Translations under genes and position numbers: made by a program
DNA from: DATATB01 sp036268995
GTDB taxonomy: Bacteria; Planctomycetota; Planctomycetia; Pirellulales; PNKZ01
NCBI GenBank assembly: GCA_036268995.1
Contig: DATATB010000118.1
Span: 1 to 53,228, forward strand
Reading direction: 5' to 3'
Length of the DNA stretch: 53,228 nt
The notes under the pieces: model-generated
What the model saw: the letters and a program-made list of their open reading frames with translations, nothing else
Told to the model about the DNA's origin: nothing
Databases searched by the model: none
Shown: positions 25,106 through 33,126 of the stretch, one piece after another
How the letters are laid out: each line of letters begins with the position of its first letter
Position numbering within the stretch: position 1 is the stretch's first letter

Positions 25106-26633
25106 TCAGAACAACCGCGGCCGCAGCTCTTCGGCCCAGGCGCGCGTCCGGTAAACCTCGCGCGCGCTGACGTCCGGGTGCGAACCGTATTTTTCCAAGG
25201 CCCACATGACGTTGTTGAATTGATTCTGCGCGTCGGCCTTTCGTCCCTGCCCCAACAAGGCCGCGGCAAACGCCAGGTTCAGCTCGAATTTCCCAGGGCA
25301 AGTGCTTGCCGCGGTCGTCGAAAATCTTGCCGTGGACGAAATCCGCCGCCGTGTCGTAGAACGAGGGCATCTCCTCCCCACGCCACAGGTAATGCCGGGC
25401 CAGCAGCGAGCTGTACGGAGCCGCCAGCTCCATGCCCTGTTTCTCCAATTGCTGGTAGTCGCGGGCGATTCGTGCATCAAGCTGCAAGGCCAATTCCGAA
25501 TTGTGCAGGTACAGCTCTTGCAGCGGTTCGCTGGGATCGCGGGCTTCAGAAATCCGATAGATCTGCGCTTCGTATGCGTCGGGCCGGTCCGGATGCTTGG
25601 CAATGGCCCGCTCGCAAAAGTCAATCGCTTCCAGCGGGCGCTGCAGCTGCCCGGCCAGCTCCGCTCCGACCAGCAGCAGGTCGTACGAATCGTCTTCCAG
25701 CAGCAGATCCTGCAACAAGGCAAAGCCCTGCAACGCGTCTTGCCGGCTCACCTCGCGGACTGCTCGCGCGGGCTCCATGCGATTGCGGCATTCCGACAAG
25801 TAGTCTGCCACTTCGCCCAGATTCAGGTGCATCCGCACATTTGGGTCTCGGCAGACCATCCGCGCGCCCATCTGGATGGCGTCTTCGGTGGCCCGCACCC
25901 GGTCCACCCAAATCGGCAAATCAGCCAGCCGCGGCCGCATCTCGGCGGCCACCCCCGCCACAGCGTCGTACAGCAGCCGCTCGGGGTTGACGTGCGACGG
26001 AAAACGGCAAAAGCACATCTGCACCAGCACGCCCACGCAGTAGATATCCCAGGCCTGCATGGCCGGGTTCTGTCCCCAGGCCGCGGCGCTGCGGAGGAAC
26101 TCGGGCGCCATAAAAAACGCCCGAGCGGGCTCGACGAACACATGGTCGACGGTCGGCGGTCCCCAATTCGGGACCGGCAACAGGCACACTCCATTGGCGG
26201 ACAGGGCGATATCGGCCGGCATGGGCAACAGCGGCATGTGCAGATTCTGCCACCAGCCGCTCAAGGCCCGTAGCGTCGCCGCGACGTAGCCCAGGCTCAC
26301 CCGTGGATCCTTGGCCAGCGATTCGGCCAGCGTGCCGGCAAAACCTTCGACCTCGTACTGAATGACGTAGCCGCCGGGATCGGGGTCGGGCTGCCAGGCT
26401 CGTTTGACCAATGCGACTCCGGGTCGCGGAACTTCGCGCCAGGCGGCCAGCGATTCGCGCTCGCGAATCCCCAGCCGGGTCGCCGGCACAATCCGGTAGC
26501 AGACCGGCCTGGTCTTGGAGCGGAAGATCCGGCCATGGAAGCTCGGGCCGACATAGACCAGCCGGTCTTCGCTGCTTCCCAGGTTCAAGCGGATTTCTGC
26601 CGGAGATTCACGCGCGGCAATCAAGGTAGACAT
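25106..26633 (-). CDS. Kinase-fold protein lacking catalytic residues (pseudokinase) plus TPR tail, frameshifted
   Basis: The first part (26633 to about 25295) and the last (to 25106) lie in different frames. Joining them with one base removed near 25288-25300 gives about 508 aa ending in EELRPRLF. Residues 1-270 keep the kinase outline: hinge GGYVIQYEVEGFAGTLAES, FMAPEFLRSAAAWG (APE motif), and WDIYCVGVLVQM in place of DVYSLG. The catalytic loop reads LLPMPADIALSANG, so the HRD Asp is missing, and PNWG replaces DFG. It is therefore probably not an active kinase. The C-terminal half is TPR-like (QRPLEAIDFCERAIAKHPDRP). ATG 26633 lies inside the end of the Hsp70 gene (26-base overlap), with GGAGG directly before it; TTG 26624 has better spacing. 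In this sequence the protein would be cut short or have a scrambled tail. Confidence 0.82.
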
Positions 26634-28788
26634 CCTCCAAGCTGTCGCCGATCCTCTCCAACGGTTCGCCGTCGACTCCTTGGTTCAAGGCATCGACGAA
26701 TGTGTTCAAGGCTGCGATCAAGCGCGGATCGGAGTTGGAGCTCAATAGCCGCTTCGATCGCCGCCAGACGGACTTGAACTGTTCCGGCACCTTGCCTTCA
26801 TCGGCCAGCATGTGCAGTTCGGGAACCGTGGCCACGGCCTGATCGCCGCCACTGGCCACGGCTGCCGCGGCGGCGGGCTCCGGGGACGGCTGCGGCGGGG
26901 TTGCAGGGGACGCCGGGGGTGGGCTCGTTGCGGCCGCAGCGCGCGCCGCCGGAACCGGATTGGGCATTTCCTCCCCGACCGGCGCGTGCGCCATGCCGTT
27001 GCCATTGCCGTTGGACGGTGCGCCGGCCGGCGCCGGCACTTGGGGGACGATGATCACGGTTTCCACCTGGCCCGGCGTGGCGGTCGGGTCCGGCTGATAC
27101 AGTTCCACGAGTTGTTTGCGAATCTCGGCCAGGCGGGCCCGGCCGCCGATCCCCGTCGGTTGCGTGAACGCGGCACGGAACGTCTTGCGTTCGTTGAGAT
27201 GGTTGACCGTGGCCGTCAACAGGCCGTTGCGATCCAACGAGAACGTCACGTCGAAGCGATGATGGTCCTTGGGCTTGGGCTCCATCGGCCCGATGATGAT
27301 CTCGCCGATCAGCGAGTTTTCGAAGACGTGCACCTCCTCGCCCTGATAGACCTGGACGGTGATCTGCTCGGTCGGTCCGGGATTGGTGTAGTTCCCTTTG
27401 GTGACCGAGACCGGAATGCTGGTTCCGCGGGCGATAATGCGCGAGACGACCGATTGGTTGTCGCTCTCGCGAGTGACGCCGACTCCCAGCGAATGCTCGG
27501 TGATCAGGTTGACGATTCCTTCCTCGGGATTCGTCTGCTCACTGCCGTCGAATTCGCGGAAGACGTCGAACGGCGGCGGCGAAGCCTGGAAGCGCTTGGC
27601 CAGAATGGCTGCGCCACGGGCGACGACGGCGTCGGGATCGAGGTTGGCGCGGACGAAGCTCGGCTCTTGCTTGAAATAATCCAACAGGCGGGCTTTGACG
27701 CAAGGCATCTTGCTCGAGCCGCCCACCAGCAGGATGGCGTCGATGTCGGTTCGGCGGACGCCCTTCTCCGACTCGGCGAATTCCAATGCCGAGTCGACGT
27801 AGCTCAGCGATTTTTTCAGATCCGCCTCGATCAGGCCTTCGTAGGTCTTGCGATCGAGTCGCAGCGTCGGCGGTTGGGCCGGGCGCAACTCGGGCAAGGT
27901 CATCGAATCGCTTTCGTAGGTGCTCAGGCGGATCTTCAGCTCTTCGGCGTAGTACTTGACGATGCTCTGCGCTCTGGCATTGTTGCGAATATCGATCTGG
28001 TGTTGCTTGAGCAGTTGCTCGACGGCCCATCGCGTGATGGCGTCGTCAAAGTCGCCGCCGCCGAGCCGCGGATCGCCGGAGGTAGCCAGGACCTCGATAT
28101 TCGACTCTTCGACCGAAATGATGGAGACGTCGAACGTGCCCCCGCCCAGGTCATAGACCAGATAGACCTTGCGCGTATCCACGTACTGATCGACGCCGTA
28201 GCAGATGGCCGCCGCCGTGGGTTCGGGAATCAGTTGCCGTGGATAGAGCCCGGCCAGATAGGCCGCTTCTTCCGTGGCCTTGCGCTGCCGCTCGGTGAAA
28301 TAGGCCGGGACGGTGATCACCGCGTCGCGGACTTCGCAGCCTAGCGCCGCTTCGGCGACGTCCTTCATCTTCATCAACGTGAAGGCGCTGATCTCCTGCG
28401 GCAGCCGCCATTCGCCGCAGAAACGTACTTTGACCGGATCGCCTTGATAGCCCTCGTTCACTTGCTGCCGGGCCCGGAAGCCTCCCTCTCCCTTGGGATC
28501 GAACTTGGCCAGCGTTTCCGGGCGAAACACCTCCCCCATCTCGCGCTTGATCTCGATGATGGTGTTCAACGGATCGACGGCCAGGTTCCGCTTTGCGGTT
28601 TGCCCAACGAGCACGCGCCCCGTCGCCCGATCGAAGCTCACGACCGACGGCGTCGAGGGTTGGTTGTCTTCGGGGTTGTTGAAGACCACCGTTTCGTCGC
28701 GGTCGAAATCGTATGCCGCCACGGCGCTGTAGGTGGTCCCCAAATCGATTCCAATCACCGGGTGCATACGTGTACCAGTCGTGCTCAT
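26608..28788 (-). CDS. Hsp70-family chaperone with long low-complexity C-terminal extension
   Basis: 726 aa from ATG 28788 (MSTTGTRMHPVIGIDLG), with GGAGAG seven bases upstream. The frame runs further upstream into the GrpE gene without conservation. The ATPase domain has all signature blocks: IGIDLGTTYSAVAAYDF at about 12-28, LVYDLGGGTFDVSI at about 210, and ILLVGGSSKMPCVKARLL at about 350. The substrate-binding domain (about 400-560) has SLGVGV and the beta-sandwich strands. Instead of a normal lid and acidic tail there is a Pro/Ala/Gly-rich linker (about 595-660), then a short helical end. It looks like a specialised paralogue rather than the housekeeping DnaK. Its neighbours supply a GrpE-like exchange factor and a J-like protein, so this is a self-contained chaperone set. 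Confidence 0.95.
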   Translation of the reverse strand: MSTTGTRMHPVIGIDLGTTYSAVAAYDFDRDETVVFNNPEDNQPSTPSVVSFDRATGRVLVGQTAKRNLAVDPLNTIIEIKREMGEVFRPETLAKFDPKGEGGFRARQQVNEGYQGDPVKVRFCGEWRLPQEISAFTLMKMKDVAEAALGCEVRDAVITVPAYFTERQRKATEEAAYLAGLYPRQLIPEPTAAAICYGVDQYVDTRKVYLVYDLGGGTFDVSIISVEESNIEVLATSGDPRLGGGDFDDAITRWAVEQLLKQHQIDIRNNARAQSIVKYYAEELKIRLSTYESDSMTLPELRPAQPPTLRLDRKTYEGLIEADLKKSLSYVDSALEFAESEKGVRRTDIDAILLVGGSSKMPCVKARLLDYFKQEPSFVRANLDPDAVVARGAAILAKRFQASPPPFDVFREFDGSEQTNPEEGIVNLITEHSLGVGVTRESDNQSVVSRIIARGTSIPVSVTKGNYTNPGPTEQITVQVYQGEEVHVFENSLIGEIIIGPMEPKPKDHHRFDVTFSLDRNGLLTATVNHLNERKTFRAAFTQPTGIGGRARLAEIRKQLVELYQPDPTATPGQVETVIIVPQVPAPAGAPSNGNGNGMAHAPVGEEMPNPVPAARAAAATSPPPASPATPPQPSPEPAAAAAVASGGDQAVATVPELHMLADEGKVPEQFKSVWRRSKRLLSSNSDPRLIAALNTFVDALNQGVDGEPLERIGDSLEDVYLDCRA

Positions 28789-28817
28789 CGCAATCTCTCC
28801 ATCTGAGCGGGTCGGCA

Positions 28818-29645
28818 TTACTGTAAGTTTTTGGCGGGATCGGCAATCATGACTTCGGCCGGGCGAACCAGGTGCTGGCCCGCCCGGTAGCCCGGCGCCA
28901 GCGCCTTTAACACGACGTACGGATCGCCCTTCACAAAGCCGCGACACACCATGCGTTGCGGATCGAACGGCTCTCCCAGCTGGGCCTCGAACGGCTCGAA
29001 GCCGATGCCGCGCAAGGCGCGTTCCAGGACGAGAATCACCGCCTCGAGCTGCTCGATCATGCGCTTGTCTTTCCGGGCATTCAGGCCGGCGCGCATGTGG
29101 CGGAACTGGTCCAGCGGCATAATGGTTTGCTCGAAAATTCGCGTCGCGGCCAGCACGCGGCGATCGCCCAGCAGGTCGGTGCGCAAGGCGTGAAACTCGC
29201 GGGCCTGCGATTGAGCGAGGCCGGCCAGGCTTTGGCCGATGGTCTCGGTGCGCTGGGCCAGCGCGTCCACGGTGGATTTCAGCAGCTTGAGTTGACGCAG
29301 CACGACGTCCATGTCGTCCTTCAGCTCATGCAATCGTTCCTGCCACGCTTCGTTGTCGGAGCTGCCGCCCGCATGGCCCGGCAGCATGGCTGCCGACAGG
29401 GCCTTGTTCAAGCCCTGTAAATCGAACGCGGAAATCGAACCCAACATGGAAGTGGCGTGCGCGACCAGCTCTTCGTGCCCGCCGAGAGCGTCGATTTCCA
29501 TCTGCTTGTCGCTCGCTGCCACCGGCTCGGTAGCCGGCGCAGCGCGGTCGGCAGCTGCCTCGGCCCGGGTCAGCGAAACGACGTCGGCTGCCGGATCGCT
29601 GTCCGCCACCACTTCTACGTCCGATGCTGGCGTGTCGTCGCTCAT
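28818..29645 (-). CDS. GrpE-like nucleotide exchange factor
   Basis: 275 aa. The C-terminal 80 residues match the GrpE beta-domain: LRGIGFEPFEAQLGEPFDPQ followed by VVLKALAPGYRAGQHLVRPA, against the GrpE pattern FDP...PGY..G...RPA. Residues about 110-190 form a long coiled coil with QLKLLKSTVDALAQRTETIG, as in the GrpE dimer stalk. The N-terminal 60 residues are acidic and probably disordered. GrpE proteins trigger ADP release from Hsp70, and the Hsp70 gene follows directly. ATG 29645 overlaps the preceding stop as ATGA, so translation of the two genes is coupled. It is longer than typical GrpE (about 200 aa) because of the N-terminal extension. Confidence 0.92.
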   Translation of the reverse strand: MSDDTPASDVEVVADSDPAADVVSLTRAEAAADRAAPATEPVAASDKQMEIDALGGHEELVAHATSMLGSISAFDLQGLNKALSAAMLPGHAGGSSDNEAWQERLHELKDDMDVVLRQLKLLKSTVDALAQRTETIGQSLAGLAQSQAREFHALRTDLLGDRRVLAATRIFEQTIMPLDQFRHMRAGLNARKDKRMIEQLEAVILVLERALRGIGFEPFEAQLGEPFDPQRMVCRGFVKGDPYVVLKALAPGYRAGQHLVRPAEVMIADPAKNLQ

Positions 29646-30262
29646 GATCGTGGTCCGTCTAACAGTTCTAGGTAGGTGAAATCGCCGGAAAAGTCGTCGC
29701 GTGTGAGGTCCGAAGGATGGAAGACCTCTTCATTCTGCTGGCGCAAGAATTCCGCCAGTTCGCGCCGCACGAGCGCGAGCGCTACCCGCTGATCGCTGGA
29801 GTAGGCGTCGCGCGTCGGGTCGGTCAGCTTCAGCAGCTCGAAGGGAGGATTGCTGCGATCGTATTCGGGGCGATCGGCGGCCCTCACGATCTTGAGCTGG
29901 TTCAAGTCCGCGATCGATTTGTCGAACTGCCGCACGCGCTCGCGCAGCTGCTTGAACTCCGGTTCGATCTTTTCGGCTTCGTGCTCCAGGCGGACCAGTT
30001 CGACTTGCGCGGCACGCGCGGTGGCTCGCGCTGCATCGCCGCGTTCGACTTGCAGCGCTGCCAGCCGCGTATCGGCCCCGCGCAGGCCGTCGATGCGCTT
30101 GTAAACCGCGTCCAGCCGGGCGCGCAGCTGGTCCTGCTCGGCCGACCAGCGGCGTTTCAGCTCCATCTGCGCTTCGCTGATCTCTTGCCGATCGGCTTCG
30201 GGACCCACGCCCAGAAGTTCGTAATCGCTGCCGCGGGGAATGCTGAGCGGGTAATTGAACAT
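29642..30262 (-). CDS. J-domain-like protein lacking HPD, with coiled coil
   Basis: 206 aa. The N-terminus reads SDYELLGVGPEADRQEISEA followed by QMELKRRW, which follows helices I and II of a J-domain (DYYEILGV....EEIKKAY). Where the HPD tripeptide should be, the sequence is WSAEQD, so it should not stimulate Hsp70 ATP hydrolysis in the usual way. About residues 45-115 form a heptad-rich coiled coil, and the end is acidic (SDLTRDDFSGDFTYLELL). GGAAG precedes ATG 30262 by about seven bases. The stop overlaps the GrpE start. A non-catalytic J-like adaptor that recruits the Hsp70 or a client is the favoured reading. The match is short and could be fortuitous, although the Hsp70/GrpE context supports it. 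Confidence 0.78.
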   Translation of the reverse strand: MFNYPLSIPRGSDYELLGVGPEADRQEISEAQMELKRRWSAEQDQLRARLDAVYKRIDGLRGADTRLAALQVERGDAARATARAAQVELVRLEHEAEKIEPEFKQLRERVRQFDKSIADLNQLKIVRAADRPEYDRSNPPFELLKLTDPTRDAYSSDQRVALALVRRELAEFLRQQNEEVFHPSDLTRDDFSGDFTYLELLDGPRS

Positions 30263-30304
30263 GCGAGCTTCCAGCTTTGGGTTAGCGTCACCCGAGCGGT
30301 CCGT

Positions 30305-31291
30305 TTACCAGTAAGACGACTCGACTGCGGCGTACAGCACGTCTTCCAGCGCCGTCCGCTCAGGCCGAGATTCGCTGAACGTGCCGGCGTAGGCCAGGTG
30401 CCGGAACGCTGCGACGTGCTCGCCGGCTTCGGCAAACTGGGCGGAGAACCGGGCGTGCACCCGCACCAGGATGCGCGGCAACGCACGTCGCACCCGCGCC
30501 ACGTCGGGCCCCGGCTGATTGCCCGGCCCCTCGAGAACGCGCACGCGCAGGTAATCCCAAAAGGCGTCGTCGTCGATGACCAGTTGCCAGTAACCGAGCG
30601 ATACCGACCAATAATTCGGAACGAACGCAATCTGCCCGGAGCAGAAGGCGGCTTCGTACGCCAGAGCCAGGTTGTGATAGGCGATGGCCAGCGCATGCCG
30701 GGCCGCGGCCGCGTTCAAACCCTGATGCGCACGAGCGAACTGATCGCACTCGTGAATCAGCCGGGCCGAAGCCAACTGTCGTTCTTCACGGAACACGCCC
30801 GCCAGTTCGGGACCGAAATGCGGCCAGAACACCGATTCGACCAAACGCCGGCTCGCATCACGCAATCCCAGCACGCAGGCAGCCGACGCGACCTGGTCAA
30901 ACGTGCGGCACGAACCGGTGCCCAGCGCGTGCCGGGCCTGGGCGGCTCGGGCCTCGTCGCTTTGAGCGGCGTATGCCTCCAGCCGCTGCTCGAGCGAACT
31001 GGCTTTCAGATTGGCCGGCTGTTGCAGAAAGCGGAAACCGTTGCGGGCGTACAGATCGATGTCCAGGCGCACGCCCAGTAGCGGCCGGCAAAGTTCCGCG
31101 GCCAGAAACCACGCGGTGGCAACTCCCAACCGCCGACGATATTCGCGCCGCTGTTGCACGTGCGCCAAAACGCTCCGGATTTGCTCAGCGTCGAGCGCCG
31201 GCGGCATGGGACCGCCCGCATGGCCGGCAGCCGATGCCGGGACGACAGGAACTGGCGATTTGACGACGGTCTGATGCACGGTCGCAGCCAT
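30305..31291 (-). CDS. Unknown helical protein, first gene of the Hsp70-TIR operon
   Basis: 328 aa from ATG 31291 (MAATVHQTVV). A TTG six codons upstream is an alternative; the ribosome-binding site is weak for both. After a Pro/Ala-rich leader of about 40 residues the protein is largely helical. Possible landmarks are QQRREYRRRLGVATAWFLAA, GLRDASRRLVESVFWPHFG, a TPR-like helix ARHALAIAYHNLALAYEAAF, and FWDYLRVRVLEGPG. I do not recognise the family. It is separated by 42 bases from the J-like gene, and all genes down to 14219 follow in the same direction. As the first gene it could be a regulatory or recognition subunit, but nothing in the sequence proves this. Confidence 0.8.
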   Translation of the reverse strand: MAATVHQTVVKSPVPVVPASAAGHAGGPMPPALDAEQIRSVLAHVQQRREYRRRLGVATAWFLAAELCRPLLGVRLDIDLYARNGFRFLQQPANLKASSLEQRLEAYAAQSDEARAAQARHALGTGSCRTFDQVASAACVLGLRDASRRLVESVFWPHFGPELAGVFREERQLASARLIHECDQFARAHQGLNAAAARHALAIAYHNLALAYEAAFCSGQIAFVPNYWSVSLGYWQLVIDDDAFWDYLRVRVLEGPGNQPGPDVARVRRALPRILVRVHARFSAQFAEAGEHVAAFRHLAYAGTFSESRPERTALEDVLYAAVESSYW

Positions 31292-31600
31292 TGCGATGCT
31301 CAGTGGCAAAACGGCTCAAGACCGTCGATGACGGTTCAACCCAATGCCGCCGCGGCTGCACGACCTTGCATCCTTGCGAAAGACATCAGCAACCAGGTCA
31401 GCCCGGATATCTTCCGAGATTCGTTGCGTCTTGAAGCCTCAGACTCTGAACTAAAACACACCGCTCCGCTGGGAGGGGGCAACTAACCCACTTAGATGGG
31501 ATGCTAACAGGCCCATCGGCGCGAGTCAAAAAATCGTCGCGCAAAATAAAAAACCGGCCGGAGAGCCCGTTTTTCGGCAGGAAATAATGGGCGGTGCGCG
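31292..31600. other. Region upstream of the Hsp70-TIR operon
   Basis: About 300 bases without a convincing gene. It should hold the operon promoter on the - strand. No clear -35/-10 pair or CIRCE-type heat-shock operator was recognised; the only dyad noted is at 31321-31335. Confidence 0.4.
31321..31335. promoter_or_regulatory. Perfect inverted repeat upstream of the Hsp70-TIR operon
   Basis: ACCGTC and GACGGT flank a GAT spacer, giving a 6-bp perfect dyad about 30 bases upstream of the first start codon of the operon. This is the expected place for an operator or a 5' leader hairpin. Such a short palindrome can arise by chance in GC-rich DNA. Confidence 0.3.
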
Positions 31601-31912
31601 GTGCACCGGCTCAAAGCGCTTTGCCCGATCCGGGAGCACGACTTTTTTCGCTGCATCGCTGCCGGCCCTGGGGCTGCGCTGGCGGGCATTCGCAGCCAGG
31701 GAGAGTTCCATCGCGTGGCGCGGCGCAGCGAGGCGATGGCCGCGCGCCTTGACGAGTTGCGCCTGGAGATGGCCAGCGTGCCCACCCGCGCCGACGAGCC
31801 GAACAGCGTGCGTTTGAACCACTGTGCCCGCAGGGTGGCCCAGCTGATGATCAACGAGATGCTCGACTGGCGCGTCGTCTTCCAAGACCGGCCCTTGGGA
31901 CTTCCGGCATGA
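31601..31912 (+). pseudogene. Remnant C-terminal end of a helical protein, possibly DUF4231/SLATT-like
   Basis: The second half of this frame is protein-like: EFHRVARRSEAMAARLDELR and then ARRVAQLMINEMLDWRVVFQ, ending RPLGLPA. This ending (helix, then W-x-V-x-F-x-D-RPL-x-x-PA) resembles, from memory, the C-termini of 2TM SLATT/DUF4231-type proteins that accompany SLOG and TIR genes. The first 30 residues do not look like the rest, and no transmembrane helices precede it. It is therefore probably the tail of a deleted gene. The family assignment is tentative. Confidence 0.45.
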
Positions 31913-32004
31913 GGGGGACAGAATTGCAACTCGCGTCAGCGTCGACATCTTCTTGACTTTAAGCTTGGCCATGGCGTACAAGTCACCGTTGTCAACGGTG
32001 GTAG

Positions 32005-32472
32005 CAGCAAGCCGGAGAACTGCCGCTTGACCCGCCCGACGCACCGGCGCGAGCAGCTCCGGCGAAGAAGCCCCGGCCCGCGAAGGGGAAGATCTTCATC
32101 TGCTACCGGCGGCAAGACAGTCAGGACATAGCCGGGCGAATCCGCGACAGGCTGGAAGCTCGTTTCGGTAGTCGGCGCGTATTTCCGGACTTCGAAATGC
32201 TCCCGCCCACCGACTTCTCCGCCCAGATTCGCGCGACGATCGCCCAGAGCGGCGTGTTTCTCGCGCTGATCGGCGAGTCCGAGTGGCGCAGGGCAAGCCG
32301 AAAGCTAAGGCGGTTCGTCACGCATCGTGATAGTCTGCATCCAAGTGCTCGAAGAGAGCGCATGGTTCGCGAGCGAAAGAGCCATTCGAGAGACGAATTG
32401 CTCGTAGCGAGACTCGACCGTCCATGCCCAGGGCCAAAACAATATGAAAAAGGCCAGCGGCAACTCGATTGA
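32005..32472 (+). pseudogene. Truncated TIR domain gene remnant
   Basis: The frame is open from 32005 (after TAG at 32002) to TGA at 32470-32472. It has no usable start before ATG 32197, which is inside the domain. From 32089 it reads KIFICYRRQDSQDIAGRIRD, then VFPDFEMLPPTDFSAQIRAT and GVFLALIGESEW. This is the N-terminal two thirds of a TIR_2-type domain (KIFISYRREDS...). A Pro/Ala/Lys linker precedes it (PARAAPAKKPRPAKG). The domain breaks down after ESEWRRASRK, where W, acidic residues and the catalytic Glu region should follow. This is a decayed, 5'- and 3'-truncated gene next to the TIR-containing operon. Confidence 0.75.
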
Positions 32473-32485
32473 GCTGCCGCTGGCC
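32446..32485 (-). terminator. Rho-independent terminator of the TIGR03000 gene
   Basis: On the - strand, a 15-bp stem with a single mismatch (GGCCAGCGGCAGCTC pairing with its partner around a four-base loop, 32452-32485) is followed directly by TTTTT (32447-32451). It lies about 40 bases after the stop of the TIGR03000 gene. This is the clearest intrinsic terminator in the window. It also sits inside the end of the decayed TIR frame. Confidence 0.88.
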
Positions 32486-32523
32486 CTGGTCGCCCTTGCC
32501 GGACACGCACCCTTAACGGCGAT

Positions 32524-33126
32524 TCATTTCTTTTCTTTCAATGCGACTGCGTTAGCTACGGTATCGGGTACGGCGATGTCGAACGTCAGGTAACGCTCAT
32601 CCCCGGCGGCCAGCGAGACCGTTCTCGTTTCGTTAACGGATTTCTCACCAGCGGGAACTTCGACCCGAAGCTCGTATTTGTACGAAGCTCCCGCGATCAG
32701 CCCCGGCGACGTGTAACGGCGGATTTCACCCGTACTCTTGGTGAGGTAGCCGTTGACGTAGACGCGAGCAGCGGCCGGAACTCTGACCACCAGTGAGGCG
32801 GCCGACGAAGCAGCCGGCTCCGAAGTCGACATCGCTCCGCTGGCAATCGCAGCGACAGGCGCGGCATAGCGGCTCGACTGAGCATAATACGCCACGGGGC
32901 TCGAGTATCCGTACCAGCCGCCGTAACCTCCATACCCTCCGCCGTAACCTCCATACCAGCCACCGTAGCCGCCGTAGCCGCCACCGTAACCGCCGTACCA
33001 TCCGCCGCAGCAACATGGACTGCAACAATATCCGCCGTGCCGGCCAAAGAATGCCGAAGCTTCCCCTGGCGACACCACAGCGAAACCGAGGAGAACCGCG
33101 CCGAGAATCAAACAGCGTCGAGCCAT
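32524..33126 (-). CDS. Secreted TIGR03000-family protein with Gly/Tyr repeats
   Basis: 200 aa. Residues 1-25 are a signal peptide (RCLILGAVLLGFAVVSPGEASA). Next comes YCCSPCCCGG with five Cys, then a run of WYGGYGGGYGG repeats to about residue 75. The C-terminal 90 residues form the planctomycete TIGR03000 domain: LVVRVPAAARVYVNGYLTKS, then GEIRRYTSPGLIAGASYKYE. AGGGGG precedes ATG 33126 by about seven bases. The family is of unknown function, and the domain resembles PEGA-like envelope domains. The Gly/Tyr-rich segment suggests an extended, self-associating or wall-attached protein. It is a single-gene unit with its own terminator. Confidence 0.92.
   Translation of the reverse strand: MARRCLILGAVLLGFAVVSPGEASAFFGRHGGYCCSPCCCGGWYGGYGGGYGGYGGWYGGYGGGYGGYGGWYGYSSPVAYYAQSSRYAAPVAAIASGAMSTSEPAASSAASLVVRVPAAARVYVNGYLTKSTGEIRRYTSPGLIAGASYKYELRVEVPAGEKSVNETRTVSLAAGDERYLTFDIAVPDTVANAVALKEKK

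Noticed and set aside
25280..25305. Programmed ribosomal frameshift in the kinase-fold gene
   Set aside because: The site is only a run of short homopolymers; no clear slippery sequence with downstream structure or stimulatory SD was identified. An indel error or mutation is simpler.
26812..28344. Long + strand frame opposite the Hsp70 gene
   Set aside because: Antisense shadow; the Hsp70 signatures lie on the - strand.
29717..31081. Long + strand frame opposite the J-like and first operon genes
   Set aside because: It crosses two well-supported - strand genes and has no recognisable domain.
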